From Rattus norvegicus (lineage: Eukaryota; Chordata; Mammalia; Rodentia; Muridae), in assembly GCF_036323735.1 (NCBI RefSeq), contig NC_086028.1:25651001-25715000 (forward strand): 64,000 nt of DNA, read 5' to 3'. Under the pieces are notes generated by a model, which was given only the letters and a program-made list of their open reading frames with translations, did not search any database and was not told where the DNA came from. The translations under genes and the position numbers were made by a program. Shown here one piece after another: positions 23,101 to 34,199 of this stretch (position 1 is its first letter; the number at the start of each line of letters is the position of its first letter).

Positions 23101-23792
23101 AGGATGGGATTTCATAAGTATTTGCAGTCTACGTGTCTCTACATTTAGTCTCTCTTTGACTTCAGTTACTGGCATTTAATGTAGTTTACAGATTACAGTT
23201 ACAGATCCTTTGTAAGTCTTTATTCCCCCAATATTCATTTTTAGGTGGAGCAATTTACAGTGCCATTGATAATTTAGTATTATCATTATATGGATAGGTT
23301 TGACTTTAGTTTGTTGACTTCGTGGTCTGCGGCCTTGTTAAATTCAGTTTGTGGGTTTTGGTTTGTTTTTGTGGGTTCTTCACTTCTTTTTGGTACCTTG
23401 AGTTTCCTGTGTAAATCTGTCTCATTTTACCCTTTCTAGTTCACAGGCTTTTTCTCTTTTCTCTTTTTTGGTCTGTTTGCTTTGGAGATGGAAGCTCATG
23501 GAGTCTATTCCGATCTTGAAATTACTTTGTGAACGAGATGTCCTGAGTACCTGATCTGCTTGCCAGTGCTGAGACGGGCTATTAACTCTGCATCTTTCCT
23601 AATTTTACTGGCTAGACAGTCGAGCAATCAACCAGCCTTATATTAGCTGTGCTTTGGGATGGTGAACACACTGTTCTCCATCATTATGTGGGATGCTACC
23701 TGCAAGGTAGCCATAGTTCCTTTTTATCAGGTTGAAGTTTCCAAAATTTTCTAGCTAGCTGAACTTCTAGAAAGGGTGTAAAAACCTGTTGT

Positions 23793-23930
23793 GATGGTGC
23801 ACTGACTTTAATCTCAGCATTACAGAGACAGAGGCAGGGGGATCTCTGAATTCAAGACTAGCATGATCCACAGAGCCAGGCAGCTACACAGAGGGAAAAC
23901 CTGTTTCGAAAAACAAACAACAAAAGCAGA
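23793..23930 (+). repeat. B1 SINE
   Basis: tgatggtgcactgactttaa through aacctgtttcgaaaaacaaa. Confidence 0.8.
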
Positions 23931-24004
23931 ATAAGAGAAAAAAAGAGGTGTTGAGTACTTCCGGATTGTTTCTGGATCAGTTGGTTTGATCATTTTCTCA
24001 TCTG

Positions 24005-24125
24005 GACTTTTTTTTTTTTTTTTTTTTGTTCTTTTTTTCGGAGCTGGGGACCGACCCAGGGCCTTGCGCTTCCTAGGTAAGCGCTCTACCACTGAGCTAA
24101 ATCCCCAGCCCGACTTTTTTTTTTT
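24005..24125 (-). mobile_element. ID SINE (BC1-derived), inserted in a B2 tail
   Basis: Minus-oriented ID (24040-24111) with its T tract. Flanking gac+T(n) repeats at 24005 and 24112 suggest a target-site duplication inside the T tract of the neighbouring B2. Confidence 0.9.
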
Positions 24126-24297
24126 AATGTATATATCATACAGCTTTCTGCCTGCATATTATGCCTGTGGGCTAGAAGAGGGGATGGGATCTCAATACAG
24201 ATGGTCGTGAGCCACCATGTGGTTGCTGGGAATTGAACTCAGGACCTCTGGAAGAGCAGACGGTACACTTAACTTCTGAGCCGTCTCTCCAGCCTGT
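24126..24297 (-). repeat. B2 SINE
   Basis: gagccaccatgtggttgctg and gccgtctctccagcc identify a minus-oriented B2. The ID sits in its tail. Confidence 0.88.
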
Positions 24298-24484
24298 CTG
24301 AACTGTTGATGTGGTAAATTGTACTAATTTTCAAATTCTGACACAGCTTGTCACAATCCCTCACCCGAACTCAGCTATGAGTATCACTCAGTTTACACAT
24401 TTACCTTCATCTCATATTTGCGTTCATCTGGAATACTGATAATTTTGTCTATGTCTTCCTTTTGTCTTCATACATTAATTCTTT

Positions 24485-24600
24485 GTTTTCAATAATTTTA
24501 TTGGTTATTTATTTACATTTCACATGCTATCCCCCTTCCCTGTTTCCCCTATCCCCTTCCCACACCCCATACATTGTTTCTGACCTTATAAAATGAACTG
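24485..24600 (-). mobile_element. L1 3'-end fragment
   Basis: ttatttatttacatttcaca followed by a C-rich tract is the antisense of a rodent L1 3' terminus. Confidence 0.75.
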
Positions 24601-24654
24601 TGAAATAGTTCTGTGTAGAAGACACCTGTTAAAGCTTTGTGAACCTTTTAAGTT

Positions 24655-25232
24655 TTAAAAAAAACATTATTTTATGCGTGTTGGTGTTCTGCCTGCACAT
24701 GAGTCTGTGTGAGTGTGTTGGCTTCCCTAGAGGTGGAGAAAGTTCAATTTTGGCAAATTTTTTTTAAAGATTTTTTTTCTCCCATTTTATGCATATGAGT
24801 ATTTTATCTGCATGAGTGTACCCCACGTGTGTAGTGCTCTCAGAGGCCATAACAGGGCATTGGATCCCCTGGGATTAATGTTGTGGGCAGGTGTGAGCTG
24901 CCGAGGTCTTCTGCAAGAGCAGCAAATGGTCTTCAGCACTGAGCCACGCCTCCAGCCTCATGTATGTTGGCAGTTCTCCTCTTTCAAGAACCAACTTCAC
25001 TATTTTACCTCTATGTAGAATTATTTCTATCTTCTTTATGCTTCTTTTCTGTTTAAAGTCATCCATTTTGTACATGCGTGCAGACATGTTTGATGGCACT
25101 TGTAGATGTTGGAGAACAACTTGTGAAAGTCTGTTCCCTCTTCCCATCTGTGTGGTTTGTGTGGATGGAACTGAGCACACGATGCTTGTCAGCAAGCACG
25201 CTTCTCTCTGAGCGTCTCTCCAGCCCCCTTGA
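24655..25232 (-). repeat. Three B3-type SINE pieces
   Basis: About 24655-24750, 24760-24957 and 25060-25230. The last two end with gagccacgcctccagcc and gcgtctctccagcccc. Confidence 0.7.
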
Positions 25233-25403
25233 ATGTCTTCTGCTGTCTGTACTAGTGTATCTTTTTTCTAGTACTGGACTTAATCTATCATCTATCACCT
25301 TTTCCAAGAAACCAGTTTTTGGTTTGGATTCTTCTCTTGTTAATTTATTTTGAATTTTATCACCCCATCCTTTTCATTGTTTTCCTCTGGGTTTCACTTA
25401 GCC

Positions 25404-25405
<2 letters not shown>

Positions 25406-25462
<57 letters not shown>
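25406..25462. repeat. (CA)n microsatellite
   Basis: About 28 CA units. Confidence 0.97.
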
Positions 25463-25463
<1 letters not shown>

Positions 25464-25469
25464 CGTTTC

Positions 25470-26720
25470 TTGAATAGAATCTTTATTGGCTCTTAAGACC
25501 ATCGTAGTCAGTAAATACAGTGACTGTAATTTGTTTTTTTTCAAGTACTGATACAGTATGTTCTACATATGGTGCCCCTTCATTTCCACTCAGTCTAAAG
25601 TTTGTTGGATTTCGATGCTTGTCCTTAGCATCACAAATTGTCTGGAAGTTTCTGGTTTCATTTTCATGTTCTTAGAATTTGGCCTGTTACTCACTTCTAC
25701 TTCATGAAGTGAACATACTTTGTGTATTTCCAGCTTTTTGCTTTTTAGGGCCCAAGACCTGTCTTGCCTTGATGACTGTCCCATACTCCCCAGAGGATGG
25801 TAGCATGCAGGTCAAGGATGCACTGCTCAGTCAGTCATTCCTCGGTTCAGCTTTGTGTCCTCACTGATGTTCTCGTAACTCTGTACATTTCCTCGAGTGA
25901 TGCCATAGTTCTCTACCTAGTACTTGATGATTTCCCCTTTCCTTGCTGTGTATTTGCTTCCTGTCTTGTAAGTGCGGTATATTCAGTGATCTTTGGTTCC
26001 ATCCTGTCCTCCTCGCAGGTTAGACTGCTGCAGTGTCTGTTTACTGAGCTAATGTCAAAACCATCTGGGTTTGGATCAGAATGATCAGCTTTCCAGTTAC
26101 CACTGTAGAATGTGGCACATTCTGTAAGGTTGGTTTGCGATGACATGTTGGATAACAACTACTTTGTTACTATAAAAGAGGGAAAGTCCTTATATAATTC
26201 TCTCATGATAGCACACAGAATATGGTTAGGATTATGGGGATCATGCAACTTCACATGAATTAAATCTCCATTTTGGGATCATAAAAGCAAAGGCCCGGGA
26301 GTCAGAAGCACCTGAATTTTAATGTTACCATTACCAGGCACTAATGACTTCTTCTGTCTGATGTTTTTGGTAACTGATTATCTTCATTCAGCTTAGGGCT
26401 TATGTGAGGTGGGTTATAGTTATATTAACAAATCATTGCCAGCCACAGTCGTTAGATCAGAAATAGCAATTATTTATATGTGTATCTTATCTTTGGAAGT
26501 ACATAAAGTTCCAGTACTTGGAAAGGGGAGCCTGTCTGATATGAGTCAAGTACAATGTGTTACTGTCATTTCCTCCAGTGCCTGCTGTAGACTCAGTGCT
26601 CTAAGAACTATGTCCATTAACATTTCATCTTGGAAAGGGTTCTTGAGGCCCTATGTATCCCCACGGGACTGTTGACAAAGGTGACTAGGGAAAGAGGTGT
26701 CTTATTTAGGATTTATAGTG
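25470..26720. other. Intergenic, no gene recognised
   Basis: Unique sequence between Nudcd2 and Ccng1. Small open frames have no recognisable similarity. Confidence 0.5.
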
Positions 26721-26724
26721 CTCT

Positions 26725-26990
26725 GAGAAAATATCAGGACTAAAAGCAAGTCACAGAGAAAGGGTTTATTGTGCTTCCACTTCCATATCAGGGAACATCA
26801 TAGAAGGGAGTCAGGAAAGGACTTAAGCAGGATCAGAGACCGATCCATGTCAAGGAATGCTGCTTCGTGGCCTGTTCCTCACAGCTTGCCCACAGGCCAA
26901 TCTGATGGAGCCATTTCCTCAATTGAAGTTCCCTCTCAAATGAGTTTGGCTTGTGTGAAGCTGACACAAAACTAGAGCGCACAGGTGATT
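26725..26990 (+). repeat. Rodent dispersed repeat (family B), copy 2
   Basis: Shares gggtttatt, ggagtcagg, gaatgctgctt, cctcaattgaagttccctct and gcttgtgtgaagctgacaca-type blocks with the family copy at 9862. Confidence 0.6.
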
Positions 26991-27239
26991 TCGGCAGGGT
27001 CGTATCTGCTGAGAAGCTAACCGTGTTCCAGGAAATAACTTCTTACCCATGCTCAAGTGAATGACCCTAAGTAAACTCAGGAAGAAGTGCACACGTACAT
27101 TTTTACTAATAACATCCATGGCACTGGGAGGTCTAAATGAAAAACCTGATTAATGCATACAAAAGACACTGTTTTAGTGTCTATTCAGTCAACATACTTA
27201 ACCTGTTTTTTGTTTTTTTTTTTTTTAAATTACAGTAAC

Positions 27240-27360
27240 TGGGTGATGGTAGCACTACAGTTTTTGAGATGGGGTCTCACCATGTAGGCTGTCCAGCCTG
27301 GAGCTTGCTGTGGAGACCAGGCTGGTTCCTAGTGTTGGAATTAAAAGGGTTTATCACCAT
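27240..27360 (-). repeat. B1-like SINE fragment
   Basis: gagatggggtctcaccatgt and agtgttggaattaaaagg. Diverged. Confidence 0.5.
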
Positions 27361-27978
27361 ACCCAACTTAATAACTGCATTACTAAGAGATTTTGTTTTG
27401 GCCTCTGTGCATCTTTAGTAAAATTAATATACAATATAAAAAACTTATTTTGTAATATTGCTAAAATACTTAAATCACAAAAGAAACAAAAGCAGGGAAG
27501 GCTGCATTTCAGTAATTTTATTGAAAGGTGTACCCAAAGCATGATGGTAGTTGGTTATCCACTCAGTATTTTTTTCAAATCGAAGCATAACAGCTGTTAG
27601 GAAGAACTGAAGTGTTCTCAGTGATGGTTTACAAAGGTTAAGAATAAAATACACCCGTTCTTTGGTTTTGTTTTGTTTTGTTTTTAGCTTCTCAATGGAT
27701 AATTTTCTTATCCATTACTTGTCAAAATGGTTACAGCTATTCTAGGTAGACTCAGGCTCTACAGGGCGCTGAGGAGCTACCCACATTTCAGCAGTGAAGA
27801 TCAAACATTCAAGGCCAGCATGGAGAATCCCCACTACCATGGTGATCCTATAATTCTGAAGGTACCTCCTGACGTCCCTTAAGACTTAGGTTTTGCAGAT
27901 GTACTCGGTTCCTTTTAAAACAAAATTGTACATGAGAAGCAGCAGTTTTAATAGAAACAGTCTGTGGTAAAAACCTCC

Positions 27979-27986
27979 TGGAGTGT
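27979..27986 (-). promoter_or_regulatory. Ccng1: miR-122 seed match in the Ccng1 3'UTR
   Basis: The transcript strand reads ACACTCCA, an 8-mer complementary to miR-122 bases 2-8 with A opposite base 1. Cyclin G1 is an established miR-122 target in liver. The match is seen here; use in rat is inferred. Confidence 0.65.
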
Positions 27987-28794
27987 TTTATCAAGCCTAA
28001 ACTAGCTTTAGTGCAATAGGCAAGTTTTCAGAGTGATATTTCATCCAGTTATTGAGACAGTAGAAACAAATTTTCTCAAATGGGACTAGATTGAGGCAGC
28101 AATTCTGACGAATTTTTCTTTTATAAATACCTATCCTCTAGAAGAAATATTAAAGGTAACAAATTTCAGTAAAGGTCACAATTTTCAAAACTTGTGAAAT
28201 CTGCTTTTTATAAAACACCCAAAAGTTTAAATGTAATTCTCATAGCAATAAAAAAGTCCCACCTCTAACTTAACTATTACTTGGTTATGGGTGCCAAGAA
28301 ACCATTTACTGCTTAAATACCTCTTTTAATACCTTAAAAGTACATTTGTGAAATGTTGGCTTTGATGTAAACCTCATAGTTTAAATTTTGAGATTTAAAT
28401 TAGGCAGTTTACCATTTTTAATACCACCTAAGTATATATTGATTAAATCTGGGAAGTGAGATCAATGTTAAAATGAAGGTTCACAGTTTTATTTCACATT
28501 TATGTCTTTAGCCTTGATTTGAATGCTTCATGGGCCAATTCAAATCTAAGCATTGCTTTCCCAAGCCTAGAATTGGGACTTTCCGCAACTGTGAGGCCAT
28601 TTGCCAACAGCTAACGTGGTGAGGGGCTGAGGTTTCTTAGAATAAATCGCGTACCATAGGAAACTCAGGTCACAGTGGCAGAGAAAGACTTCAGGGACAG
28701 TTTTTGTTGCTGCTGCTGTAATCCCACTGCATAGGCAAACAGTACAAACCCAACCCAACAGAAGTCTGCCTACAAACTGGTATGGTTTGTTTGT

Positions 28795-28965
28795 TTGTTT
28801 TCAGTGTTTTTGAGACAGCGTCTCTCCATTCTGTAGCTCTCCAGCTGTCCTGGAACTCACTGTAAAGACCAGCCTGGCTTCGAACTCAAAGAGATCCACC
28901 TGCCTCTGCCTCCCTAGTGTTGGGATTAAAGGCATGTGCTGCCATACATTAAAAAAAAAATTCCT
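28795..28965 (-). repeat. B1 SINE within the Ccng1 3'UTR
   Basis: Minus-oriented B1, therefore sense in the Ccng1 transcript (cagcctggcttcgaactcaa; gggattaaaggcatgtgctg). Confidence 0.88.
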
Positions 28966-29584
28966 AATCATAAAAAGGTAAGTCTTTGCTATGATTAAGA
29001 AATTTTGATGGTAAAAATGTGTATGTATCAGAGACTGATTTTATATTCTCATGCGTATAGTTACTTTGTATTAGCCCAACTGCCACAGAGGGAGAATACT
29101 AGAGAATTAAGATACCCCGGCAGTTTCCAGAAACCTAACATGGGCATCATGCAAGTTCATATTCACTCTCCTAATCAATGAACAGATTAAAATGTGTTCA
29201 TATATGGGTCACATCTTTTGTCGTTCTGCTTGGACTTCTGTAACTTTAAATAAGCCACAGTGGGGGGATATGTAAGTTAAAGAAGTGCTATTTTAGTAAC
29301 TACATTTAAACTTCCGGTTTGGAGGACTCTCTTTTCTACGCTAGTCCTTTGACAGCAGTATGAGCATGTGTCTAGAGGTTTGATACTCATTTCTCTTCAG
29401 ACTGCGGTACACAGTGAATGCCTCCCAGTATTCTCTGTCTAGACCAACAAACTCACGTTTCCTTTACTGTTTTCATCCTGTATTCTTTATATTGAAGGTA
29501 GTATTTCAATCCTTAAGTTATAGCACAAAAACGATCTCACTGGGAAATGTTCTGTACACAGAGGATAACAACCAGATTTGCCAA

Positions 29585-29776
29585 CTAACCCATGGTTTCG
29601 GGAATTGTTGGGAGGTGGGTTATCCTGTAATAACTGTGCTTCAGTTGTCGTGCAGTGCGCCCAGACACGATCCATTTTAACTTCTGACCGTTCGGCTTGG
29701 AACACTTGTTTGATGAATATTCAGTTAAACACTTGGAAACAAGCTCTTGCCAGAAGGTCAGATCTCGGCCACTTAT
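29585..29776 (-). CDS. Ccng1: Ccng1 exon 6, coding part with stop
   Basis: Acceptor tttatgtacag. Encodes ISGRDLTFWQELVSKCLTEY to TIPETMG (residues 232-294), then TAG at 29585-29587. Confidence 0.96.
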   Translation of the reverse strand: MSGRDLTFWQELVSKCLTEYSSNKCSKPNGQKLKWIVSGRTARQLKHSYYRITHLPTIPETMG

Positions 29777-32766
29777 CTGTACATAAAATCAAAAACCGTA
29801 TTAAAGGCCCCATTGTATTTGTAGTAATAAATATATTCTCATTCATATGTTTCCTCATCATCCAAAGGGAACTAAGGGAGAGCCATTTAAGCTTCAAATC
29901 AATACACAGCATTTTATTTTACTTCAGGAGTACAGTGGATACATTTCTCTTGTAGCTTGCTAATAGGATCAATGCTATCACCTTGGCATACCTTGGAATG
30001 TTTCTGAATACATTCTACTCCTTCTGTTAACTCCACATACTTCAGTGCTTGGATCTCCAAAGCGATGATTGCCAGCGCCAGCACAGAAGGCTGAAAAAGA
30101 TAAATATAAACTAAATGTCAAGGGTAAAAGTTGGTCTCTGCGATTAGGTAGGACTGATCATATAAAGTCCGTACCTTTGCCTTAGAAAATATGATCCTGC
30201 AGTGGCACGCCTTCAGTTGGGCTTCTAGTCTTTCAAAATTCAGATCGTTTCTCCTTTTAACAAGAAAGTGGGATTGATTTTATGTTGACAGCGTTATATC
30301 TAGTTGGCAGTTTTAGACATGTTGTATTGAAGGAAGTTTTTAAAATAAAACTCATAAGAAATCATTTTAAGAAAAAAAATTTTCTCTTATCAGTGATAAC
30401 AACTTCTTAAATAGGAGTTTTAAATGACTGGTCAAAAAGGATTCAGTGAACACTAGCATACCACCAATACCAGGATTTTATTTTAATAAAAAGTGTGCAT
30501 CTTTTGAATGTATTTCTATTATTTATGCTAAACGCTTATTCCCTGGGTTCTGTAGAGTAGAAATGCACTATCATCTTAAGAAGGAGCCTTCAATACGTGA
30601 CTGACAACCATCTTTTCACTTCTCTTAGGCAGCGAGGAGCAGGGGACCATGGGCGCCATCCACCTGTTTTGATCAGAATTCTCTGATGAAAACCCTGACT
30701 TTACGCAAGAGCCAGACAGTACCCCTTTGATTTCCAAACCTCTTTTGTTCAAAGCAAAGCTCACATACCTTTCAAATGGCAAGGTCTCCCGAATGAGGGA
30801 GTAATAGAGCTGCAGAAATTGGAAGGCAGTAGTAGCTTTGACTTTCCAGCACACTTTCTCCAACACAATCTTTTCCATTCTCATCAGGTCTGAAACTGTG
30901 AACCTATACTGACTTATCCGGATCAAATCAGTTGCCAGCGGGACGTTCCTTTCCTCTTCAATCGATTTCACAGCCAAATAAAAGCAGCTCAGTCCGACAC
31001 AGCCGAGATGCTTCGCCTGTACCTATAAACACAACAGTGTCCTTACCAGGCTTCAATAGGACACAAGGGGGACCTAGGACTCAGAGCTGTCATCATGAAA
31101 AATATATCAAAGACCAATTATCTCAGCTACAACAGACTTAACGTATTCTACTTCAAGAGGAGCCTGACAGTCTTAGGTGCCCTGCTTGAAACCAGTGATT
31201 TTGGATGGATAGGGAGGATAGCTTCCGTTTTAAGAGTTAAGCTTCAAAAGCCACATGAGTATTTTGCCAGTTACTGGGAAATGACTACAATGATCCTCCT
31301 CCTGACAGTGCTTCCTTTTCGGTTGCATGAAAACCAGAGCTGGAAATGCCAGATGGCTAAAGGAATTAGAATTTTAGTATATGGGTAGTGATTAAGAAAT
31401 ATATCCTAATTCTTAATCCACAACCTAACATTCAGACTTTAATGGAGATTTAACTTTAAATCTATGGGCGTGAGTAGATGAGAGTAGATGAATGGAAATA
31501 TCCAGTCTATGAATAAAGGTTTTGATTGGGGCTAGTGTGGCTTAGTGGGAAAAGCTGGTCACCAACCCTGATGACCTGAGTCCATCCCTGGGACCCGCAT
31601 AGTGATCAGTGAGAACCAATTCCTACAGTGGTCCTCACTTGTACATATGATGCAGCATGAGTGTGCCCCCCACACACAAACATGCAAATATATATAAAAC
31701 TGTTTTTAACAAGTTTCTAATTATTTTTTCAATTTTTATATTTTGAAATGGTCTCACTGTGTAGCCTTTGCTGTCCTGGAAGTCACTATGTAGACCTGGC
31801 TGGCCTCGAACTCACAGAGAACTGCCTGTCTCTGCCATCCGATTGTTAAGAAAAGGCATTTCGATGGGCCCTTAATTTTATTTTTATTACTACTCTGTGT
31901 TAGGGAGAGATAGGTATGAGGGCATGTGTTTGCCATGGTGCATCTGTAAAGGCCAGAGGACAACTTTTGGTTATCCATTCTCTTCAGAGGTGTTGTAGGG
32001 ACAGGACTCAGTTGACTACCTGAGGTGTGTGCAAAGTACTCTTAGGTGTTCAATTATTTTGCTGGCTCAAGAAAGGGTTTTAAATACAGCCAGCTCTCCC
32101 ATTACTAGAGTACTACAATTAATTGCTTGATGTTTAATTACCTTCTACTCCAGTATACAACTAGTAAGTCACGTATTACTAGTCTTGATTTTAAAAAGGA
32201 ACCATTGCCACATTTGAAAGTGTTTTTTTTTTTAATACCAGCCCTAATCCAGCAATTTGTTGGCTCCTTTTCCTTTTTATTAATTTTAATATGTGATGTA
32301 TGAATGTTTGGTACATTTGTGCATGTGCCAGAGGAGGCTAGAAGAAGGCATCAGATTTCAACTGCCCACCTAGGTGTTGGAACTGAATTTAGATTTTCTG
32401 GAAGACCAGCAAGCGCTCCTTAACCATTCCTCCAGCCCTCTGCAACTTGATCTCTTAAACACGCTAAGCGAAGTTAGAAAATGAGACATCGTAGCATAAA
32501 CATACCTTCATTTTAGACAAGAATCTGTCCAGTAAATTCACAGCAAGGGAAAATGTTTCTGTGTCGAAGCCAAAGAACTGAGTTAGACTCAGTAGATCTT
32601 TGACTTCAAAGTCCCGGAGTCTTGCAGTCATCCTGAGGCCATTATCATGTGCAGACTCAATCAGTTTCAGGCCACAGACCTTTGGCTGACATCTGGACTC
32701 CTGTTCCAACAGGGTGTTCAGCTGGTGTAGCAGTTTCTGAGAGTCAGTTGTCAGTACTTCTATCAT
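29585..32766 (-). CDS. Ccng1: Ccng1 (cyclin G1), complete, five coding exons
   Basis: Exons 32766-32506, 31022-30769, 30253-30175, 30090-29992 and 29776-29585 join in frame to 885 nt, 294 aa plus TAG, the expected rodent length. The protein starts MIEVLTTDSQKLLHQLNTLL and ends HLPTIPETMG. An N-terminal cyclin box (about residues 20-150) contains LLDRFLSKMKVQAKHLGC and ISQYRFTVSDLMRMEK. There is no PEST or destruction box of the mitotic-cyclin kind. Family knowledge: a p53-induced atypical cyclin that recruits PP2A B' subunits to MDM2 and feeds back on p53; it also partners CDK5 and GAK. All splice sites are GT/AG and no lesion is seen. Confidence 0.97.
29992..30090 (-). CDS. Ccng1: Ccng1 exon 5
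   Basis: 99 bp, acceptor atctttttcag, donor AAG|gtatgc, residues 199-231 (PSVLALAIIALEIQALKYVE... to QKHSK), part of the second cyclin fold. Confidence 0.96.
30175..30253 (-). CDS. Ccng1: Ccng1 exon 4
   Basis: 79 bp, acceptor cttttaaaag (unusually purine-rich next to AG), donor AAG|gtacgg. Completes Arg172 and encodes RNDLNFERLEAQLKACHCR to FSKAK (residues 173-198). Confidence 0.95.
30769..31022 (-). CDS. Ccng1: Ccng1 exon 3
   Basis: 254 bp, acceptor gtttatag, donor AAAG|gtatgt, residues 88-171 (VQAKHLGCVGLSCFYLAVKS... to LPFE). It contains most of the cyclin box. Confidence 0.96.
31520..32065. repeat. SINE cluster in Ccng1 intron 2: B4 (+), B1 (-), B3-like (-)
   Basis: 31520-31700 B4-like. 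31740-31855 B1 (gctggcctcgaactcacaga). 31875-32065 B3-like, with TG-rich flank. Confidence 0.65.
32285..32447 (-). repeat. B3 SINE
   Basis: gccagaggaggctagaagaa and ccttaaccattcctccagcc. Lies just downstream of coding exon 2 in intron 2. Confidence 0.75.
32506..32766 (-). CDS. Ccng1: Ccng1 exon 2 (first coding exon)
   Basis: 87 codons, residues 1-87, from MIEVLTTDSQ to DRFLSKMK; donor AAG|gtatgt. The acceptor AG (ttctatttatag) directly precedes the A of the ATG, so the Kozak context comes from the 5'UTR exon after splicing. Confidence 0.95.
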
Positions 32767-33559
32767 CTATAAATAGAACAAACCCAGAAGAGAGCATAAG
32801 AGCCCTTCCTGCCTGGCGCTCTGCACGGTGCCAAAATGTGTTTTATAGTGCATACCCCCCTCCCCCCATTAACACTGACACTGCGAAGGTCTGTAAGTAT
32901 TTTTACCTTCTCAGTCACATTGCTAGATTTTGAGTTTGTACAGGATGTGAATTATGGCTTAAGGAAAGACTTCTTCACTGTCACTACATGCCACAAACAG
33001 ACTGCCCAACAAGATACGTCCAAACCAAAAGTCAAATGATAGTAATGCTCAGCCATGTATGTTAACAATGTGAACGTTCTCAGTTCCTTACCTGTGAAGA
33101 TGAAATAAGGCTATTACCTAAGCTCATAGATTGGGTGACTTAAATGGAGTCACACAAGCCGCTTAGCACAAAGACAGGTGCTTAGTTATTGCCAGATAAT
33201 GAGCTCATTTTTACATCTGGAAATGAGGGTGACAACATCTGCTTCTTGGAGTGGTGACCGTGAATAACACATGGTATGACTCAGTGTGCCACCGTGCTTA
33301 GCACACAGTGCTCCTAATAGTCTAACGCCATTTAAAAACCAAGAGAAAAAGTTAGGTGGAGCTGGGAATCGCATTGGTCTAAGTATGCATTACACTTCCT
33401 CTGAGTCCTGGGCGCAACCTAAACCCTGGATACAGAGGACGATCCTTCCCTGGTCAATTTAAAGATATGACAGATATGAGAGTCCTCTTTGTGTGGAACC
33501 ACTAACTCAGTTCAGGGGTGCAGGTTGGGACTGGGAGGCATGACACAGGAATACCGCTC

Positions 33560-34060
33560 CCACCGCGCCTCTCTAGGAGCAGACTAGCCCGGGCTTGCGT
33601 TCGGGAGTGTAGGGCTCTGAGGTCCACCCCACAGTCCCCTCTCACCTTGACAGCCACGTCTTCTCCACAGTGACCACCCACCCCGGGCCTGCTCTCAGCT
33701 CGCCCCACGTCCCCGATCCGAGAGGCCGACTAGGGGGACGGGCTCGCAGGGGGGCAAGTGAGCAGAGGCCCGGGGAGGGGCCGGCGTCCCGGTGGAGGGT
33801 CCCTCAGCGCCCCGACTAGGCGCAGCCTTCCTCCGGTTCAGCGTGCGGTGAAGGACTGCGCCCGGCCGCGGGGAGATAGGCTGGGCACCAGGATTGCTAG
33901 CTGGGACTCATCTTCGCCTCTGATTGGTGTGATTCTTTTGATGGATGGCCTCTGAGGAAGCTCGGCCAATCAGCGCATACTTCCCGTTGTCGGACTTCAA
34001 TTCTCCGCCCCCTTCGAACCACGCCCGATTCTTTCAGCCTCTCTCATTGGAGCATTTCTG
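33560..34060 (-). promoter_or_regulatory. Ccng1: Ccng1 CpG-rich promoter
   Basis: CpG-dense block with CCAAT motifs in both orientations (ATTGG near 33923 and 34046; CCAAT near 33965) and a GC box on the minus strand near 34004-34011. No TATA box. This is a housekeeping-type promoter just upstream of the 5'UTR exon. Confidence 0.7.
33646..33900 (-). other. Ccng1: Ccng1 5'UTR exon 1 (3' limit secure, 5' limit estimated)
   Basis: A strong minus-strand donor GTCAAG|gtgaga lies at 33646/33645 in GC-rich sequence, and intron 1 then runs to the acceptor just before the ATG at 32766. The start at about 33,900 is only an estimate from the CpG-rich block and the upstream CCAAT boxes. Confidence 0.6.
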
Positions 34061-34098
34061 AACTGTCCTTAAGCTGCGGAACTGAATGTTCAATGCCA

Positions 34099-34118
34099 AG
34101 GCTTGCCCGGGCAGGTCT
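34099..34118 (-). promoter_or_regulatory. Ccng1: p53 response element of Ccng1
   Basis: The minus strand reads AGACCTGCCCGGGCAAGCCT: two RRRCWWGYYY half-sites with no spacer. The second is perfect and the first has one mismatch (CT at WW). It lies upstream of the Ccng1 promoter and matches, from memory, the cyclin G site used as a classic p53 binding sequence. Confidence 0.88.
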
Positions 34119-34199
34119 AGCTGCTAATAGCCAGATTGGCCTGGGTAACGGACCAGAATGTACTGCGAGGATTTTTGTTTTGTTTTGCATTGTTTTGGT

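Larger units (their letters stand above)
27495..29584 (-). other. Ccng1: Ccng1 3'UTR (probable extent, about 2.1 kb)
   Basis: AT-rich sequence free of exons follows the stop. Polyadenylation signals on the minus strand (TTTATT on plus) are at 28488-28493 and 27517-27522. The 8-mer matching the miR-122 seed at 27979-27986 lies between them. Because that site is a known Ccng1 3'UTR target, the longer end near 27.5 kb is favoured. A B1 lies inside (28795-28965) in the sense orientation of the transcript. Confidence 0.6.

Noticed and set aside
34013..34018. TTCGAA as a cell-cycle CHR for Ccng1
   Set aside because: A single palindromic 6-mer in GC-rich DNA. Ccng1 is known as a p53 target rather than a G2/M CHR gene.
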